The notes: generated by a model from the letters alone, not told the origin. Shown: positions 24,390 through 33,499, counted from the stretch's first letter. The stretch: DNA of 64,000 bases from Pseudoflavonifractor intestinihominis (GCF_040096055.1 NZ_JBBMFK010000003.1:62001-126000), one strand, 5' to 3'. Numbers and translations: made by a program.

Positions 24390-25256
24390 TTACTTGTTGT
24401 TCTCCCGGTCCAGCCGGTCCAGGTACTCGGCCGCCCGGTGTCCGGCCACCTGGCCCTCCCCCACCGCCTTGGCGATCTGAAGCGGCTGCCCGGTGCAGTC
24501 GCCGGCGGCAAACACGCCGGGCACGCTGGTGGCCATATCCCGGTCCACGGCGATATAGCCGTCCTTCAGCTCCAGGCCGGGGAGCAGGTCGGTGGGCGCC
24601 ACGGTGGCCCGGAGGATAAAGACCCCTTCACAGGGGATCTCCCGGCCGTCCGCCTTCACCGACGTCACCTTTCCCTCACCGCAGACCTCAATTTTGGCCG
24701 CCTTAACAAAGGGGATCTCAGGGTTCAGGTCCTCCGGCCTGACGGGGGCGGTATAGGTCACCCGGCACCCCAGGCCGTGGAGATAATCGGCCTCCTCGGG
24801 GGCCTCGGCGGACCGGCCCGCCACCACCACGTCCCGGCCCCGGTACAGCATGCCGTCGCAGGTGGCGCAGTAGCTGACGCCCGCGCCCATGTGCTCCGCC
24901 TCGCCGGGGAACTTGGCCCGGCGGACCACCCCGGGAGCCAGCACCACCGCCCGGGCCTGGACCAGCTCGCTGCCCACACCGATGTAGAATGTGCCGTTGA
25001 GAGACATGATATTCAGCGCCCGGCCGGTGACCCGGGCCACACCCATGGCCTCGGCGTGGGCCTTGAACCGCTCCAGCAGCTCCGGGCCGGTGACGCCGTG
25101 GATGCCCAGGTAATTGTCCACCCGCTCGGTCTTGCTGAGGGGTCCGTCCCGGTCGTCGCCGCTGACCACCACCGCCGTCCGGTTCCGCTGTCTGGCCTGC
25201 ACCGCCGCCGACAGCCCCGCAGGGCCGCCGCCGATGACCGCGATATCATACATCAT
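24390..25256 (-). CDS. trxB: Thioredoxin reductase-like flavoprotein
   Basis: 288 residues. It has the FAD motif GGGPAGLSAA near 9-18, the redox pair CATC in SYCATCDGMLYRG, and the C-terminal FAD motif GVFAAGDCTG. The second nucleotide-binding site reads VVVAGRSAEAPEEA and lacks the full GxGxxA, as in the reductase at 20906, so the electron donor may not be NADPH. The start (ATGATG, with GGAGGAGG before it) overlaps the arsR stop. Expression is therefore tied to the ArsR-type regulator. Confidence 0.9.
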   Translation of the reverse strand: MMYDIAVIGGGPAGLSAAVQARQRNRTAVVVSGDDRDGPLSKTERVDNYLGIHGVTGPELLERFKAHAEAMGVARVTGRALNIMSLNGTFYIGVGSELVQARAVVLAPGVVRRAKFPGEAEHMGAGVSYCATCDGMLYRGRDVVVAGRSAEAPEEADYLHGLGCRVTYTAPVRPEDLNPEIPFVKAAKIEVCGEGKVTSVKADGREIPCEGVFILRATVAPTDLLPGLELKDGYIAVDRDMATSVPGVFAAGDCTGQPLQIAKAVGEGQVAGHRAAEYLDRLDRENNK

Positions 25257-25557
25257 GCCGGTAATCCTCCTCCCTGTCGCCGAAGAGCGCCGCGATAATG
25301 GCCGTGACCCCCGCCCGGTCGTCGATCTCATAGTAGACCTCGTTGCCGGAGCGGGACGCCTTGACGATCCCCGCCGCCTTCAGGCGCATAAGATGCTGAG
25401 AGATGCAGGACTGGGATTGGCCCACATTGGCCTCCATACAGCCCACGTTGCGGCAGCCGCATCGCAGCAGCCCCCGGACGATCTGCAGCCGTACCGGATG
25501 GGAAAGGGCCTTGAGCAGCGCCGCCTTCTCCTCATAGAGCCCGGTTGCGTCCGTCAT
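25246..25557 (-). CDS. ArsR/SmtB-family transcriptional regulator, cysteine-rich
   Basis: 103 residues, a winged helix with ALSHPVRLQIVRGLLRCG followed by the recognition helix SQSCISQHLMRL. The ATG at 25557 is preferred over an in-frame GTG 9 bases upstream because GAGGTG is then its ribosome site. The segment that in ArsR carries the CVC metal site here reads RCGCRNVGC, with another Cys in SQSC. It may sense metals or thiol oxidation. As first gene before trxB and trxA it probably represses its own operon through the AT-rich inverted repeats overlapping its promoter. Confidence 0.88.
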   Translation of the reverse strand: MTDATGLYEEKAALLKALSHPVRLQIVRGLLRCGCRNVGCMEANVGQSQSCISQHLMRLKAAGIVKASRSGNEVYYEIDDRAGVTAIIAALFGDREEDYRHDV

Positions 25558-25579
25558 GTCGTTCACCTCATATTCGTTA

Positions 25580-25618
25580 TTTCTAATATTAGTATATTCA
25601 AATATTCTAGTTTGTCAA
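25580..25618 (-). promoter_or_regulatory. Promoter and likely operator of arsR-trxB-trxA
   Basis: TTGACA (25613-25618), an 18-base spacer and TACTAA (25589-25594) on the minus strand. The spacer and -10 contain overlapping inverted AT-rich repeats (AATATTTGAATATACTAATATT), the size and position expected of an ArsR-family operator. The operator assignment is inference. Confidence 0.65.
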
Positions 25619-25656
25619 TAGGCTTTTGAAAAAAATTTTTCCCGCCCCATAGGATA

Positions 25657-25697
25657 AGCAGAGCCGCCTCGCATCATGCGCGGCGGCTCTGCTTTTT
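25657..25697. terminator. Hairpin between the acetyltransferase and arsR operon
   Basis: AGCAGAGCCGCC (25657-25668) pairs with its complement at 25682-25693. The T-run follows on the plus strand, so as a terminator for the minus-strand acetyltransferase it would be weak. Confidence 0.45.
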
Positions 25698-25701
25698 CCT
25701 G

Positions 25702-26283
25702 TCAGACAGGCTTTTTCTTGTCTTCCTCGGTGATGGGGCGGAGCACCCGGCAGGGATTGCCCGCGGCCACCACGCCGGAGGGAATGTCCCGGTTGACCAG
25801 GCTGCCCGCGCCGATGACCACATTGTCCCCGATGGTCACCCCGGGCACCACCGTCACCCCGGCGCCGATCCACACATTGTTTCCCACCTCGATGGGCTTG
25901 GCGTACTCCAGGCCGCTGTTGCGGGCGTCCGCGTCGATGGGGTGCCCGGCGGTGTGGAACCCGCACTGGGGCGCGATGAACACGTTGTCCCCAAAGGTCA
26001 CCCCGCCGCCGTCCAGGATCACGCAGCCGTGGTTCATATAGAAGTTCTCCCCGACGGAGATGCCGTAGCCGTAGTCGCACCAGAAGGGCTGCTCAATGCA
26101 GAACTTCTCCCCCGTGCTGCCCAGCAGCTCCCGCAGCAGGGCGTTCCGGCTGTCCCAGTCGGTGTACCGCAGCTGGTTGTAGGCCCAGCACTTGTCCTTG
26201 CAGGCGGCGCGGTCGGCCAGCAGCTCCGGGTCGCTGTCCGCCGCGTAGAGCTGTCCGCTCTGCATCTTCTCCTTCTCTGTCAT
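25702..26283 (-). CDS. Maltose/galactoside O-acetyltransferase family protein
   Basis: 193 residues, a left-handed beta-helix acetyltransferase of the LacA/Maa type that moves acetyl from acetyl-CoA to a sugar hydroxyl. The N-terminal MQSGQLYAADSDPEL block is the family's Mac domain. Hexapeptide repeats follow (ISVGENFYMNHGC, VTFGDNVFIAPQ, IEVGNNVWIGAGV, VTIGDNVVIGAGS). The catalytic histidine is probably in FHTAGHP. It is divergent from the glycosyltransferase gene. Confidence 0.92.
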   Translation of the reverse strand: MTEKEKMQSGQLYAADSDPELLADRAACKDKCWAYNQLRYTDWDSRNALLRELLGSTGEKFCIEQPFWCDYGYGISVGENFYMNHGCVILDGGGVTFGDNVFIAPQCGFHTAGHPIDADARNSGLEYAKPIEVGNNVWIGAGVTVVPGVTIGDNVVIGAGSLVNRDIPSGVVAAGNPCRVLRPITEEDKKKPV

Positions 26284-26417
26284 GGTCCACTCCTCCGTTC
26301 CGGTCTTTTCCGGTCCAACATATCCGTTTTCCCGGTATTTGTCAAGCCCCGCTCTTGGCGAAACAGCGGCGGCCTGCTATAATAGTAGCGATAACAACAG
26401 CTCAGAGAGGTGCGCCC

Positions 26418-27302
26418 ATGGAAGGTCCCGCAGTCAGCATCATCATTCCGGTCTACAACGTAAAGCCCTACCTGGAGAAGTGCCTGTCCAGCATCCGGTT
26501 CCAGACCTGCCGGGACTTTGAGGTCCTGCTGGTGGACGACGGCAGCACCGACGGCAGCGCGGACATCTGCCGGTCCTATGTGGCCCTGGACAGCCGGTTC
26601 CGCCTGCTGGAACAGGCCAACGCCGGCGCGTCGGCGGCCCGGAACCTGGGTATGACCCAGGCCGCCGGGCGGTATCTCCAGTTCGTGGACGGGGACGACT
26701 GGCTGCCCACCGACGCGGTGGAGATCCTCCTCCACACCGCTGAGTCCACCGGCGCCGACCTGACGGTGGCCCACTTCTACCGGGTGGCCGGGGAGCGGTG
26801 CGCCGTCCGTGGGCACATCCGGGAGGCGTGCGTCATGACCCGGACCGAGTACGCTGAGCACATGGTCAAGGCCCCCGCCAACTTCTACTATGGCGTCATG
26901 TGGAACAAGCTCTACCGCCGGGCCATTGTGGAGGCCCACCATCTCCGGTGCCCCATCGACGTGGCCTGGTGCGAGGACTTTCTCTTCAACCTGGACTACA
27001 TCGCCTGCTGCCGCCTGATCGCGGCGGTGCCCAGGCCGGTGTACTACTACCGCAAGCGGGAGGGCAGTCTGGTGAGCACCCAGACCACCCTGCGCAAGAC
27101 CATCCAGACCAAACGGCTCACCTTCAGCGAGTACAAGGAGTTCTACCGGCAGCTGGACCTGTACGAGGACAAAAAGGCCCAGGTCTACCGCTATCTCTTC
27201 TCCTCCGCCAGCGACGGTTCGGTGGGCCCTCTGGGCCGCCCCCTGGCCCTGGCGCCCAAGGAGAAGGCCCCCGCCCACCACAGAGAGAAAAAGCAGGACT
27301 GA
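26418..27302 (+). CDS. Family 2 glycosyltransferase
   Basis: 294 residues with a GT-A fold. VSIIIPVYNVKPYLEKCLSS lies at the N-terminus, LLVDDGSTDGS near 36-46, and the DGDD metal/nucleotide motif near 94-97. The second half contains MWNKLYRR and a CEDFLFNLDY segment typical of polysaccharide or cell-surface glycosyltransferases. There is no membrane segment. An AGAGAGGTG ribosome site supports the ATG at 26418. The acceptor is unknown. Confidence 0.9.
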   Translation: MEGPAVSIIIPVYNVKPYLEKCLSSIRFQTCRDFEVLLVDDGSTDGSADICRSYVALDSRFRLLEQANAGASAARNLGMTQAAGRYLQFVDGDDWLPTDAVEILLHTAESTGADLTVAHFYRVAGERCAVRGHIREACVMTRTEYAEHMVKAPANFYYGVMWNKLYRRAIVEAHHLRCPIDVAWCEDFLFNLDYIACCRLIAAVPRPVYYYRKREGSLVSTQTTLRKTIQTKRLTFSEYKEFYRQLDLYEDKKAQVYRYLFSSASDGSVGPLGRPLALAPKEKAPAHHREKKQD

Positions 27303-27348
27303 TCCCCCACCCGCCGGAAGGACGGCATCTGACAGGAGGTATTGCCCT

Positions 27349-28242
27349 ATGTCCCTGACCAGGCAGAACGGCTCCGGACACCTGGCGGCCCTGTGCGCCA
27401 TCACCATCTGGGGCGGCGCCTTTGTGGCGGCCCAGGTGGCCCTGGAGGCGGTGAGCCCCACGGTGCTCATGTTCCTGCGCATCACCATCGCCGTCATCGC
27501 CACCACCATCATCCACCCCCGGCCCCTGGGCTGGCTGGGCTGGAAAACAGAGGGGTATTACGTCCTGGGTGGACTGCTGGGCATCTTCTTCTACTACTAC
27601 CTACAGAACGCGGCCCTGACCTACACCAGCGCCTCCAATGTGTCGGTGCTGTGCGCCCTGGCCCCCATCGTCACCGCCCTGGCCGCCCCCCTGCTCCTCC
27701 GCACGCCCCGGCCCCACGGCCTGTTCTACTTCGGCTGCGTGCTGGCCGCCATCGGCTCCGCCCTCACGGTCTACAACGGCAGCGCCGTGCTCCAGCTCAA
27801 CCCCCGGGGAGATGTGCTGGCCCTCCTTAACGCGGTGGTGTGGGGCCTCTACGCCATTGTCAGCAAGAAGATCGGCTCCTTCGGCCACCCCCTCATCCCC
27901 TCGGTGCGGAAGATGTTCGTATACGCCCTGCTCTTCTCCGTCATCATTCTGCTGTTCCAGGGCGTACAGGTCCAGCAGGATGTGCTGGTCCGGTGGGACG
28001 TGCTGGGGTCCATCGCCTACCTGGGCCTTCTGGGCTCCACAGTGTCCTACCTGCTGTGGAACTACGCCATCCAGCAGCTGGGCTCGGTGCGGGCCACCAC
28101 CTACATCTACCTGGAGCCTCTGGTCACCATGGCCGTGGCCGCCGCCCTGCTGGGGGACCCCATCACCTGGATCGCACTGCTGGGCGCGGTGCTCATCATC
28201 GGCGGACTGTTCCTCACCAAGCTCAGACAGGCGGGCGCCTGA
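27349..28242 (+). CDS. EamA/DMT superfamily transporter
   Basis: 297 residues with ten hydrophobic segments in two EamA repeats of five. The first repeat has the family end pattern TYTSASNVSVLCALAPI, and the second ends with SVRATTYIYLEPLVTM then GAVLIIGGLF. It is probably an exporter of amino acids or other metabolites in the cytoplasmic membrane. It begins 46 bases after the glycosyltransferase with an AGGAGG ribosome site and is followed by a terminator. Confidence 0.9.
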   Translation: MSLTRQNGSGHLAALCAITIWGGAFVAAQVALEAVSPTVLMFLRITIAVIATTIIHPRPLGWLGWKTEGYYVLGGLLGIFFYYYLQNAALTYTSASNVSVLCALAPIVTALAAPLLLRTPRPHGLFYFGCVLAAIGSALTVYNGSAVLQLNPRGDVLALLNAVVWGLYAIVSKKIGSFGHPLIPSVRKMFVYALLFSVIILLFQGVQVQQDVLVRWDVLGSIAYLGLLGSTVSYLLWNYAIQQLGSVRATTYIYLEPLVTMAVAAALLGDPITWIALLGAVLIIGGLFLTKLRQAGA

Positions 28243-28255
28243 TGCCCCCGCATAA

Positions 28256-28290
28256 AAAAGCCCCGGCGCACTGCGTGCGCCGGGGCTTTT
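28256..28290 (+). terminator. Terminator of the EamA transporter gene
   Basis: AAAAGCCCCGGCGCA pairs with its complement around a short loop, ending in CTTTT. Confidence 0.8.
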
Positions 28291-28295
28291 CATGT

Positions 28296-28316
28296 TCAGT
28301 TCAGGAAGTCCTTCAG
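28296..28316 (-). repeat. Duplicate of the rpoD 3' end
   Basis: On the minus strand this encodes TLKDFLN and a stop, nearly identical in DNA to the true rpoD terminus at 28473-28493 (KLKDFLN). The 155 bases between copies have no gene. It is a small partial duplication left downstream of rpoD. Confidence 0.6.
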
Positions 28317-28472
28317 CGTCGCTGTCGCGGACTGCGCATCCCTCGCTTCCGTCTAAAGCCGAAAGCTCTCTCGCTCCGTCGCTCCGGCTCTCCCCACGGG
28401 ACCCGCTCCGCTGGGCTCCCGCGGGGGCCCCGGAAAGCTGCGTCCAGCAGCCGGGAAGGCTCCAGTTCCTGT

Positions 28473-29798
28473 TTAGTTCAGAAAGTCCTTCAGCTTTTTG
28501 CTGCGGCTGGGGTGACGCAGCTTTCTGAGGGCCTTGGCCTCGATCTGGCGGATACGCTCACGGGTCACGTTGAACTCCTTGCCCACCTCTTCCAGGGTGC
28601 GGGTACGGCCGTCCTCAATGCCGAAGCGCAGCTTGAGCACCTTCTCCTCCCTGGGGGTCAGGGTGCCCAGCACGTCCACCAGCTGCTCCTTGAGCAGGGT
28701 GAAGCTGGCGGCCTCGGAGGGCTCGGAGGCGTCCTCGTCGGGAATGAAGTCCCCCAGGTGAGAGTCCTCCTCCTCGCCGATGGGGGTCTCCAGGCTGACG
28801 GGCTCCTGGGCGATCTTCAGGATCTCCCGCACCTTGTCCACGGGCATATTCATCTCCTCGGCGATCTCCTCGGGGCTGGGGTCGTGGCCCAGCTCCTGGA
28901 GCAGCTGGCGGGAGACCCGGATGACCTTGTTGATGGTCTCCACCATGTGGACGGGAATACGGATTGTGCGGGCCTGGTCGGCGATGGCCCGGGTGATGGC
29001 CTGGCGGATCCACCAGGTGGCATAGGTGGAGAACTTGTAGCCCTTGGTGTAGTCGAACTTCTCCACGGCCTTGATCAGGCCCAGGTTGCCCTCCTGGATC
29101 AGGTCCAGGAACAGCATGCCCCGGCCCACGTACCGCTTGGCGATGGACACCACCAGACGGAGGTTGGCCTCAGCCAGACGCTGCTTGGCCGCCTCGCCCC
29201 GCTTCACGTCCTTCTTCAGGGCCTTCTCCTCCTCGGGGGTGAGGACGATGGGCTCGCCCTTCTTCTCCGCGGCCTCGATCTCGGCCAGACGGGCCTTGGC
29301 CGCGTCTCCGGCGCCCATATCCTGGGCCAGCTGGACCTCCTCGTCGGGGCTGAGCAGGTTGACCTTGCCGATCTCCTTCAGGTACATGCGCACCGGGTCG
29401 TCGATGCCGAAGGAGTCCACCAGGGTGTTGGGGTCCACGATCTCCTCTTCCGGGATCTCCTCCAGCTCCTCCATGGGGGGCACGATGTCGGCGTCCAGCT
29501 CGGGGAGATAGTCCTCGCTGACGGTCTCAATGCCCTGGTTCTCCAGCACGTCATAGATCTTGTCCATCTGCTCGGACTCCAGATCCATGTTCTCCAGCAC
29601 GTCCATCAGCTCGCCGGCGGTGAGGCTGCCCTTTTTCTTGGCCCGCTCCACAAGCTCGGTCAGCTTCTCCGAACCCTGGACGCCCTCCACGATCTTCATG
29701 ATCTCGTTCTTGACCTGCTCTATCTTCTCCACGCCGGTGATAGTGGACTTGGCTTCCGCCGCAGCGCCCTTGGCGTCGGTCTTCTTTTTCTCGCTCAT
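28473..29798 (-). CDS. rpoD: RNA polymerase primary sigma factor
   Basis: 441 residues. Region 1.2 is DPVRMYLKEIGKVNLL, regions 2.1-2.4 include the RLVVSIAKRY and ATWWIRQAITRAIADQ motifs, and region 4.2 is the helix-turn-helix NVTRERIRQIEAKALRKLR. It directs RNA polymerase to TTGACA/TATAAT promoters, matching those found across this window. The acidic, lysine-rich N-terminus is region 1.1. It follows dnaG by 37 bases in the classical dgt-dnaG-rpoD order. Confidence 0.98.
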   Translation of the reverse strand: MSEKKKTDAKGAAAEAKSTITGVEKIEQVKNEIMKIVEGVQGSEKLTELVERAKKKGSLTAGELMDVLENMDLESEQMDKIYDVLENQGIETVSEDYLPELDADIVPPMEELEEIPEEEIVDPNTLVDSFGIDDPVRMYLKEIGKVNLLSPDEEVQLAQDMGAGDAAKARLAEIEAAEKKGEPIVLTPEEEKALKKDVKRGEAAKQRLAEANLRLVVSIAKRYVGRGMLFLDLIQEGNLGLIKAVEKFDYTKGYKFSTYATWWIRQAITRAIADQARTIRIPVHMVETINKVIRVSRQLLQELGHDPSPEEIAEEMNMPVDKVREILKIAQEPVSLETPIGEEEDSHLGDFIPDEDASEPSEAASFTLLKEQLVDVLGTLTPREEKVLKLRFGIEDGRTRTLEEVGKEFNVTRERIRQIEAKALRKLRHPSRSKKLKDFLN

Positions 29799-29835
29799 GT
29801 GCGGTCATCCTCCATATGCTTTTTCTTTCTGTGTC

Positions 29836-31626
29836 TCAGGTATTCTGTCCGTTGTACGCCTTTTTCTCCCGGAATTTTTCCCGGGCGGCCATGAGGGGGT
29901 CTTCCTGGCCCCCGCCTGCCCGCTTGGCGTACTCGGTGGCGATGATCTCTATGTAATCCGCCAGGGCCTTCTGACTGTGGGCCAGGGATTCGGGCTGGTC
30001 CAGTACGTGTACCAGATGGCTCATCTCATCGGCGGTCAATTCCCCGGTCAGGGCGGGCAGCTGGGTGCTCCTCCCCTCCTGCCAGCGCTTGCGCAGCATG
30101 CCGTACACCCGGCCCAGCAGCGGCGAGGAGAACTGCTCCGGCTCCAGAGTTCCCGCGCTCTGGAACAGTCCGGGCTCCAGCAGCATCAGCCGGAGTACGC
30201 CCTCCTCCGCACGGGCGGAGCGAATGTTGTCATACCGCAGCTCCCGCTCTTTGGGCTGGAGCTGGGCCGCGGGGGTCAGGTCCTTCCGGGCCTGCTTCTT
30301 TTTGGCCTGCCAGGCCCGGTTCTTCCGGTACCGCTCCACCTCCTGGGCGAAGGCGGCGGCTGAGATGCCCCCGGCGGCGGCGGCCTTGTTGCCATAGATC
30401 TCCCGCTCGATGGGGCTCTGCAGGGAGGCCACCGTCTCCACCGCCTCCCGGAGAAAGGCCATGCGCCCCTCCTCGTCGGCCAGGCTGTGCTTCTGGAGCA
30501 GGGACTCCAGCCGGTAGTCGTTCTGTCCGGCGCTGCCGTTTAGGCACTTCTCAAAGGCCGCCGGGCCGAAGCGCTTGACAAAGTCGTCCGGGTCCTGCTT
30601 GAGGGGTTTGCCCTCGCTGTCGTAGGCGTTGGGCAGCTGGAGCACCCGCACGTTCAGATCCGCGTTCTTCAGGATGCCCAGCACCCGGTCGGTGGATTTT
30701 TTGCCCGCCGGGTCGTTGTCGTAGCAGAGCACCAGCTCCTTGGTGTACCGGGCCAGGATGCGGGCGTGCTCCTCGGTGAGGGCGGTGCCCATGGTGGCCA
30801 CCACGTTGTCGAACCCGGCCTGATGGAGGGTGATGACGTCGATGTTGCCCTCCACCAGGATCAGATTGGGCCGCTTGGTGTTCTTGGCAAAGTTGAGGGC
30901 GTAGATGAGCCGCCCCTTCTTGAACGCCACGGTCTCCGGGGTGTTGAGGTACTTGGCCCCCTCCTCCCCCGGCAAAATGCGGCTGGTAAACCCGGCCACG
31001 TCCCCCCGCACGTCGATGACGGGGAGCATGAGCCGGGCGCGGAACTTGTCGTAAATGCCGCCGTTCTTGCCCGCCACCGCCAGGCCCGCGTCGATGAGCT
31101 CCATCTTGCTGTACCCCTTGGCGGTGAGGGCCTTGGTGAGGGCGTCCCACTGGTCGGGGGCGGCGCCCAGACCAAAGCGGGTGGCGGTCCGGGGGGAGAT
31201 CTGCCGCTGGGCGATGTACTCCCGCACCCGCTGGCCGCCGGGGCCCTTCAGATAGTCGTGGTAGAACCGGGCGGCGTCCTTGTTGGCCGCCAGGACCCGG
31301 GCCCGCTTTTTCCGCCCGGCGTCGTCGCTGCCCGTCTCGGGCACCTCCATCCCCGCCCGCTTGGCCAGGAACCGCACCGCGTCGGGAAAGGACAGGTTCT
31401 CGATCTCCATGATAAAGGAGATGACCCCGCCCCCCTTGCCGCAGCCGAAGCAGTGGTAGATCTGCTTGTCCTGATTGACGGAAAAGGAGGGGGTCTTCTC
31501 GTTGTGGAAGGGGCACAGCCCCCACAGATTGCTCCCCTTTTTGTTCAGCGTCACATAGGAGGACACCACGTCGGAGATCTCGCTCCGGGCCACCAACTCG
31601 TCAATAAATTGTTCCGGAATCGGCAC
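29836..31626 (-). CDS. dnaG: DNA primase
   Basis: 596 residues. The N-terminal zinc finger is CPFHNEKTPSF with CFGCGKGG (about 39-65). The TOPRIM catalytic core has LILVEGNIDVI near 258 and YDNDPAGKKS near 305. A C-terminal helicase-interaction domain follows. It makes RNA primers at the replication fork. It lies between dgt and rpoD on the same strand and the three are probably co-transcribed. Confidence 0.97.
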   Translation of the reverse strand: MPIPEQFIDELVARSEISDVVSSYVTLNKKGSNLWGLCPFHNEKTPSFSVNQDKQIYHCFGCGKGGGVISFIMEIENLSFPDAVRFLAKRAGMEVPETGSDDAGRKKRARVLAANKDAARFYHDYLKGPGGQRVREYIAQRQISPRTATRFGLGAAPDQWDALTKALTAKGYSKMELIDAGLAVAGKNGGIYDKFRARLMLPVIDVRGDVAGFTSRILPGEEGAKYLNTPETVAFKKGRLIYALNFAKNTKRPNLILVEGNIDVITLHQAGFDNVVATMGTALTEEHARILARYTKELVLCYDNDPAGKKSTDRVLGILKNADLNVRVLQLPNAYDSEGKPLKQDPDDFVKRFGPAAFEKCLNGSAGQNDYRLESLLQKHSLADEEGRMAFLREAVETVASLQSPIEREIYGNKAAAAGGISAAAFAQEVERYRKNRAWQAKKKQARKDLTPAAQLQPKERELRYDNIRSARAEEGVLRLMLLEPGLFQSAGTLEPEQFSSPLLGRVYGMLRKRWQEGRSTQLPALTGELTADEMSHLVHVLDQPESLAHSQKALADYIEIIATEYAKRAGGGQEDPLMAAREKFREKKAYNGQNT

Positions 31627-31684
31627 GGTAGCCCTCCTTTCCCCTATGATTGCCAGAGTTTTACGCGGCCATACGGAATCTGCC

Positions 31685-32689
31685 CTATTTCACGCTCCAG
31701 GCCGCCGGGATGAACAGCTCTCCGAACTTCTCCACCGCGTACTTGTCGGTCATGCCCGAAATATAATCGCAGGCAGCCCGCTCCACGCCCTCCTTCACCC
31801 GGATGTCCTGGTACTCCGCCGGCAGCTCGTCCGGCTCCCGGACGTAGTGCTCAAACAGTCGCCGGAGCATGTCCTGGGCCTTGGTCTCCTCCCCCTTGGC
31901 CCGGGGGTTGGTGTACACCGAGTCGAACATGAAGGCCCGCAGCTCCGCCATGGCCTCCCGGCAGGCGGGGGACTGGACGATGTCGTCCTTTCCCGCGCTC
32001 TGGGCGATCACGTCGGTGGTCAGGGTGTTGATGCGTTCGGAGTGGGTGAAGCCCAGCACCTGGGAGATGGCAATGGGGATGTCCGTGGGAAAGATGATCT
32101 GTCCCCGCATGGCGTCGTCAATGTCGTGGTTGATGTAGGCGATCTTGTCGGCCAGGCGGATGATCCGGCCCTCCAGGGTCTCGGCCCGGTCGGGGCCGGT
32201 GTGGCACAGGATGGCCCGCCGCACCTCCCAGGTCAGGTTGAGCCCCTCGCCGTCCTTCTCCAGCACGTCCACCACCCGGAGGGACTGGACGTTGTGCCGG
32301 AAGCCGCCGGGCATCAGCTCGTCCAGGGCCCGCTCCCCGGCGTGGCCGAAGGGGGTGTGGCCCAGGTCGTGGCCGAAGGCGGCCGCCTCGGTCAGGTCCT
32401 CGTTGAGCCGCAGGCCCCGGGCGATGGTCCGGGCGATGCGGGAGACCTCGATGGTGTGGGTCATGCGGGTGCGGTAGTGGTCCCCCTCGGGCTGGAGAAA
32501 CACCTGGGTCTTGTGCATCAGCCGCCGGAATGCCTTGGAGTGGACGATCCGGTCCATGTCCCGCTGGAAGCAGGTGCGCACCGGGCACTCCGCAATGGGC
32601 CGGGCACGCCCCCTGGACTCCGCCGCCAGACAGGCGCGGGGTGAGAGGATCTGCCGCTCCATGGCCTCGGTCTGCTCTCTTACCGTCAT
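31685..32689 (-). CDS. dgt: Deoxyguanosinetriphosphate triphosphohydrolase-like protein
   Basis: 334 residues, an HD-domain dNTPase that splits dNTPs to nucleoside and triphosphate. The metal-binding pattern is seen as HSKAFRRLMHKTQVF near 50-64, RMTHTIEVSRIA near 77-88 and FGHDLGHTPFGHAGE near 105-119. The later Asp is in LADKIAYINHDIDDA. It sits ahead of dnaG, the usual clostridial arrangement. Confidence 0.93.
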   Translation of the reverse strand: MTVREQTEAMERQILSPRACLAAESRGRARPIAECPVRTCFQRDMDRIVHSKAFRRLMHKTQVFLQPEGDHYRTRMTHTIEVSRIARTIARGLRLNEDLTEAAAFGHDLGHTPFGHAGERALDELMPGGFRHNVQSLRVVDVLEKDGEGLNLTWEVRRAILCHTGPDRAETLEGRIIRLADKIAYINHDIDDAMRGQIIFPTDIPIAISQVLGFTHSERINTLTTDVIAQSAGKDDIVQSPACREAMAELRAFMFDSVYTNPRAKGEETKAQDMLRRLFEHYVREPDELPAEYQDIRVKEGVERAACDYISGMTDKYAVEKFGELFIPAAWSVK

Positions 32690-32866
32690 AGCCGCCGCCC
32701 CCTTGATCCCGTCCGGAAAATCTGCCTGTATACTGTATACGCCGTTCCTTTCAAAAACCCTTCAAAAAAACAAAAAAATTTTTCTTCCGCCCAGGCTCTT
32801 TTTGCCGGGCAGAAATTGGGGCCTGTCCTGCCGGAATCCGGCGGAGCAAGCCCCCGTTATGTCCTG

Positions 32867-33499
32867 TTACCGGGCCATGGGCACCGCCTTGAAGGCCTCG
32901 CCCAGGATCTGCACCGCCGTGCCGCCGGCGGTGAGCTCGGTCATCCGGGCGGAGAAGGCCTCCACCTGTCCCTCGGGGAGCAGGGCGTGGACGGTCACGT
33001 CGGCGGCGTACTCGGTCTCCCCCAGCACGCCCCCGTGGGCCTCCACCTCCAGCTTCACCCGGTCGAAGAAGGAGTAGGGGCAGGGCACCGCCGCCTCCAC
33101 CCAGCGGCGCACCACGGAGATGCCAGCCGCGTCCAGGGCGTCCTTGGCGCTCTGGGTGTAGGCCCGCACCAGGCCCCCGGCCCCCAGCAGCACGCCGCCG
33201 AAGTACCGGGTCACCACGCACACCACGTTGGTGACCTCCTCCCGCTGGAACACGTTGAGCATGGGCTGCCCCGCCGTGCCCTGGGGCTCCCCGTCGTCGG
33301 AGTACCGCTCCACGCCCCCGTCCCACAGACGGTAGCACCAGCAGTTGTGCCGGGCGTCGTAGTGCTTCTTCTTCACCTGCTCCACAAAGGCCCGGGCCTC
33401 TTCCTCGGTCTCCACCGGCCTGATCTGGCCGATAAACCGGGACCGCTTCTCCACCAGCTCCGCCTCAGCGGAGGCAGTCGGGATATAGTATTCCGTCAT
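32867..33499 (-). CDS. yigZ: YigZ/IMPACT family protein
   Basis: 210 residues. The N-terminal UPF0029/IMPACT domain contains KSRFIGQIRPV near 18-28, RHNCWCYRL near 54-62 and the DDGEPQGTAGQPML signature near 71-84. A smaller C-terminal DUF1949-type domain follows. The role is linked to translation or protein folding in homologues but is not settled. Its start overlaps the stop of the upstream acetyltransferase by 4 bases. Confidence 0.93.
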   Translation of the reverse strand: MTEYYIPTASAEAELVEKRSRFIGQIRPVETEEEARAFVEQVKKKHYDARHNCWCYRLWDGGVERYSDDGEPQGTAGQPMLNVFQREEVTNVVCVVTRYFGGVLLGAGGLVRAYTQSAKDALDAAGISVVRRWVEAAVPCPYSFFDRVKLEVEAHGGVLGETEYAADVTVHALLPEGQVEAFSARMTELTAGGTAVQILGEAFKAVPMAR

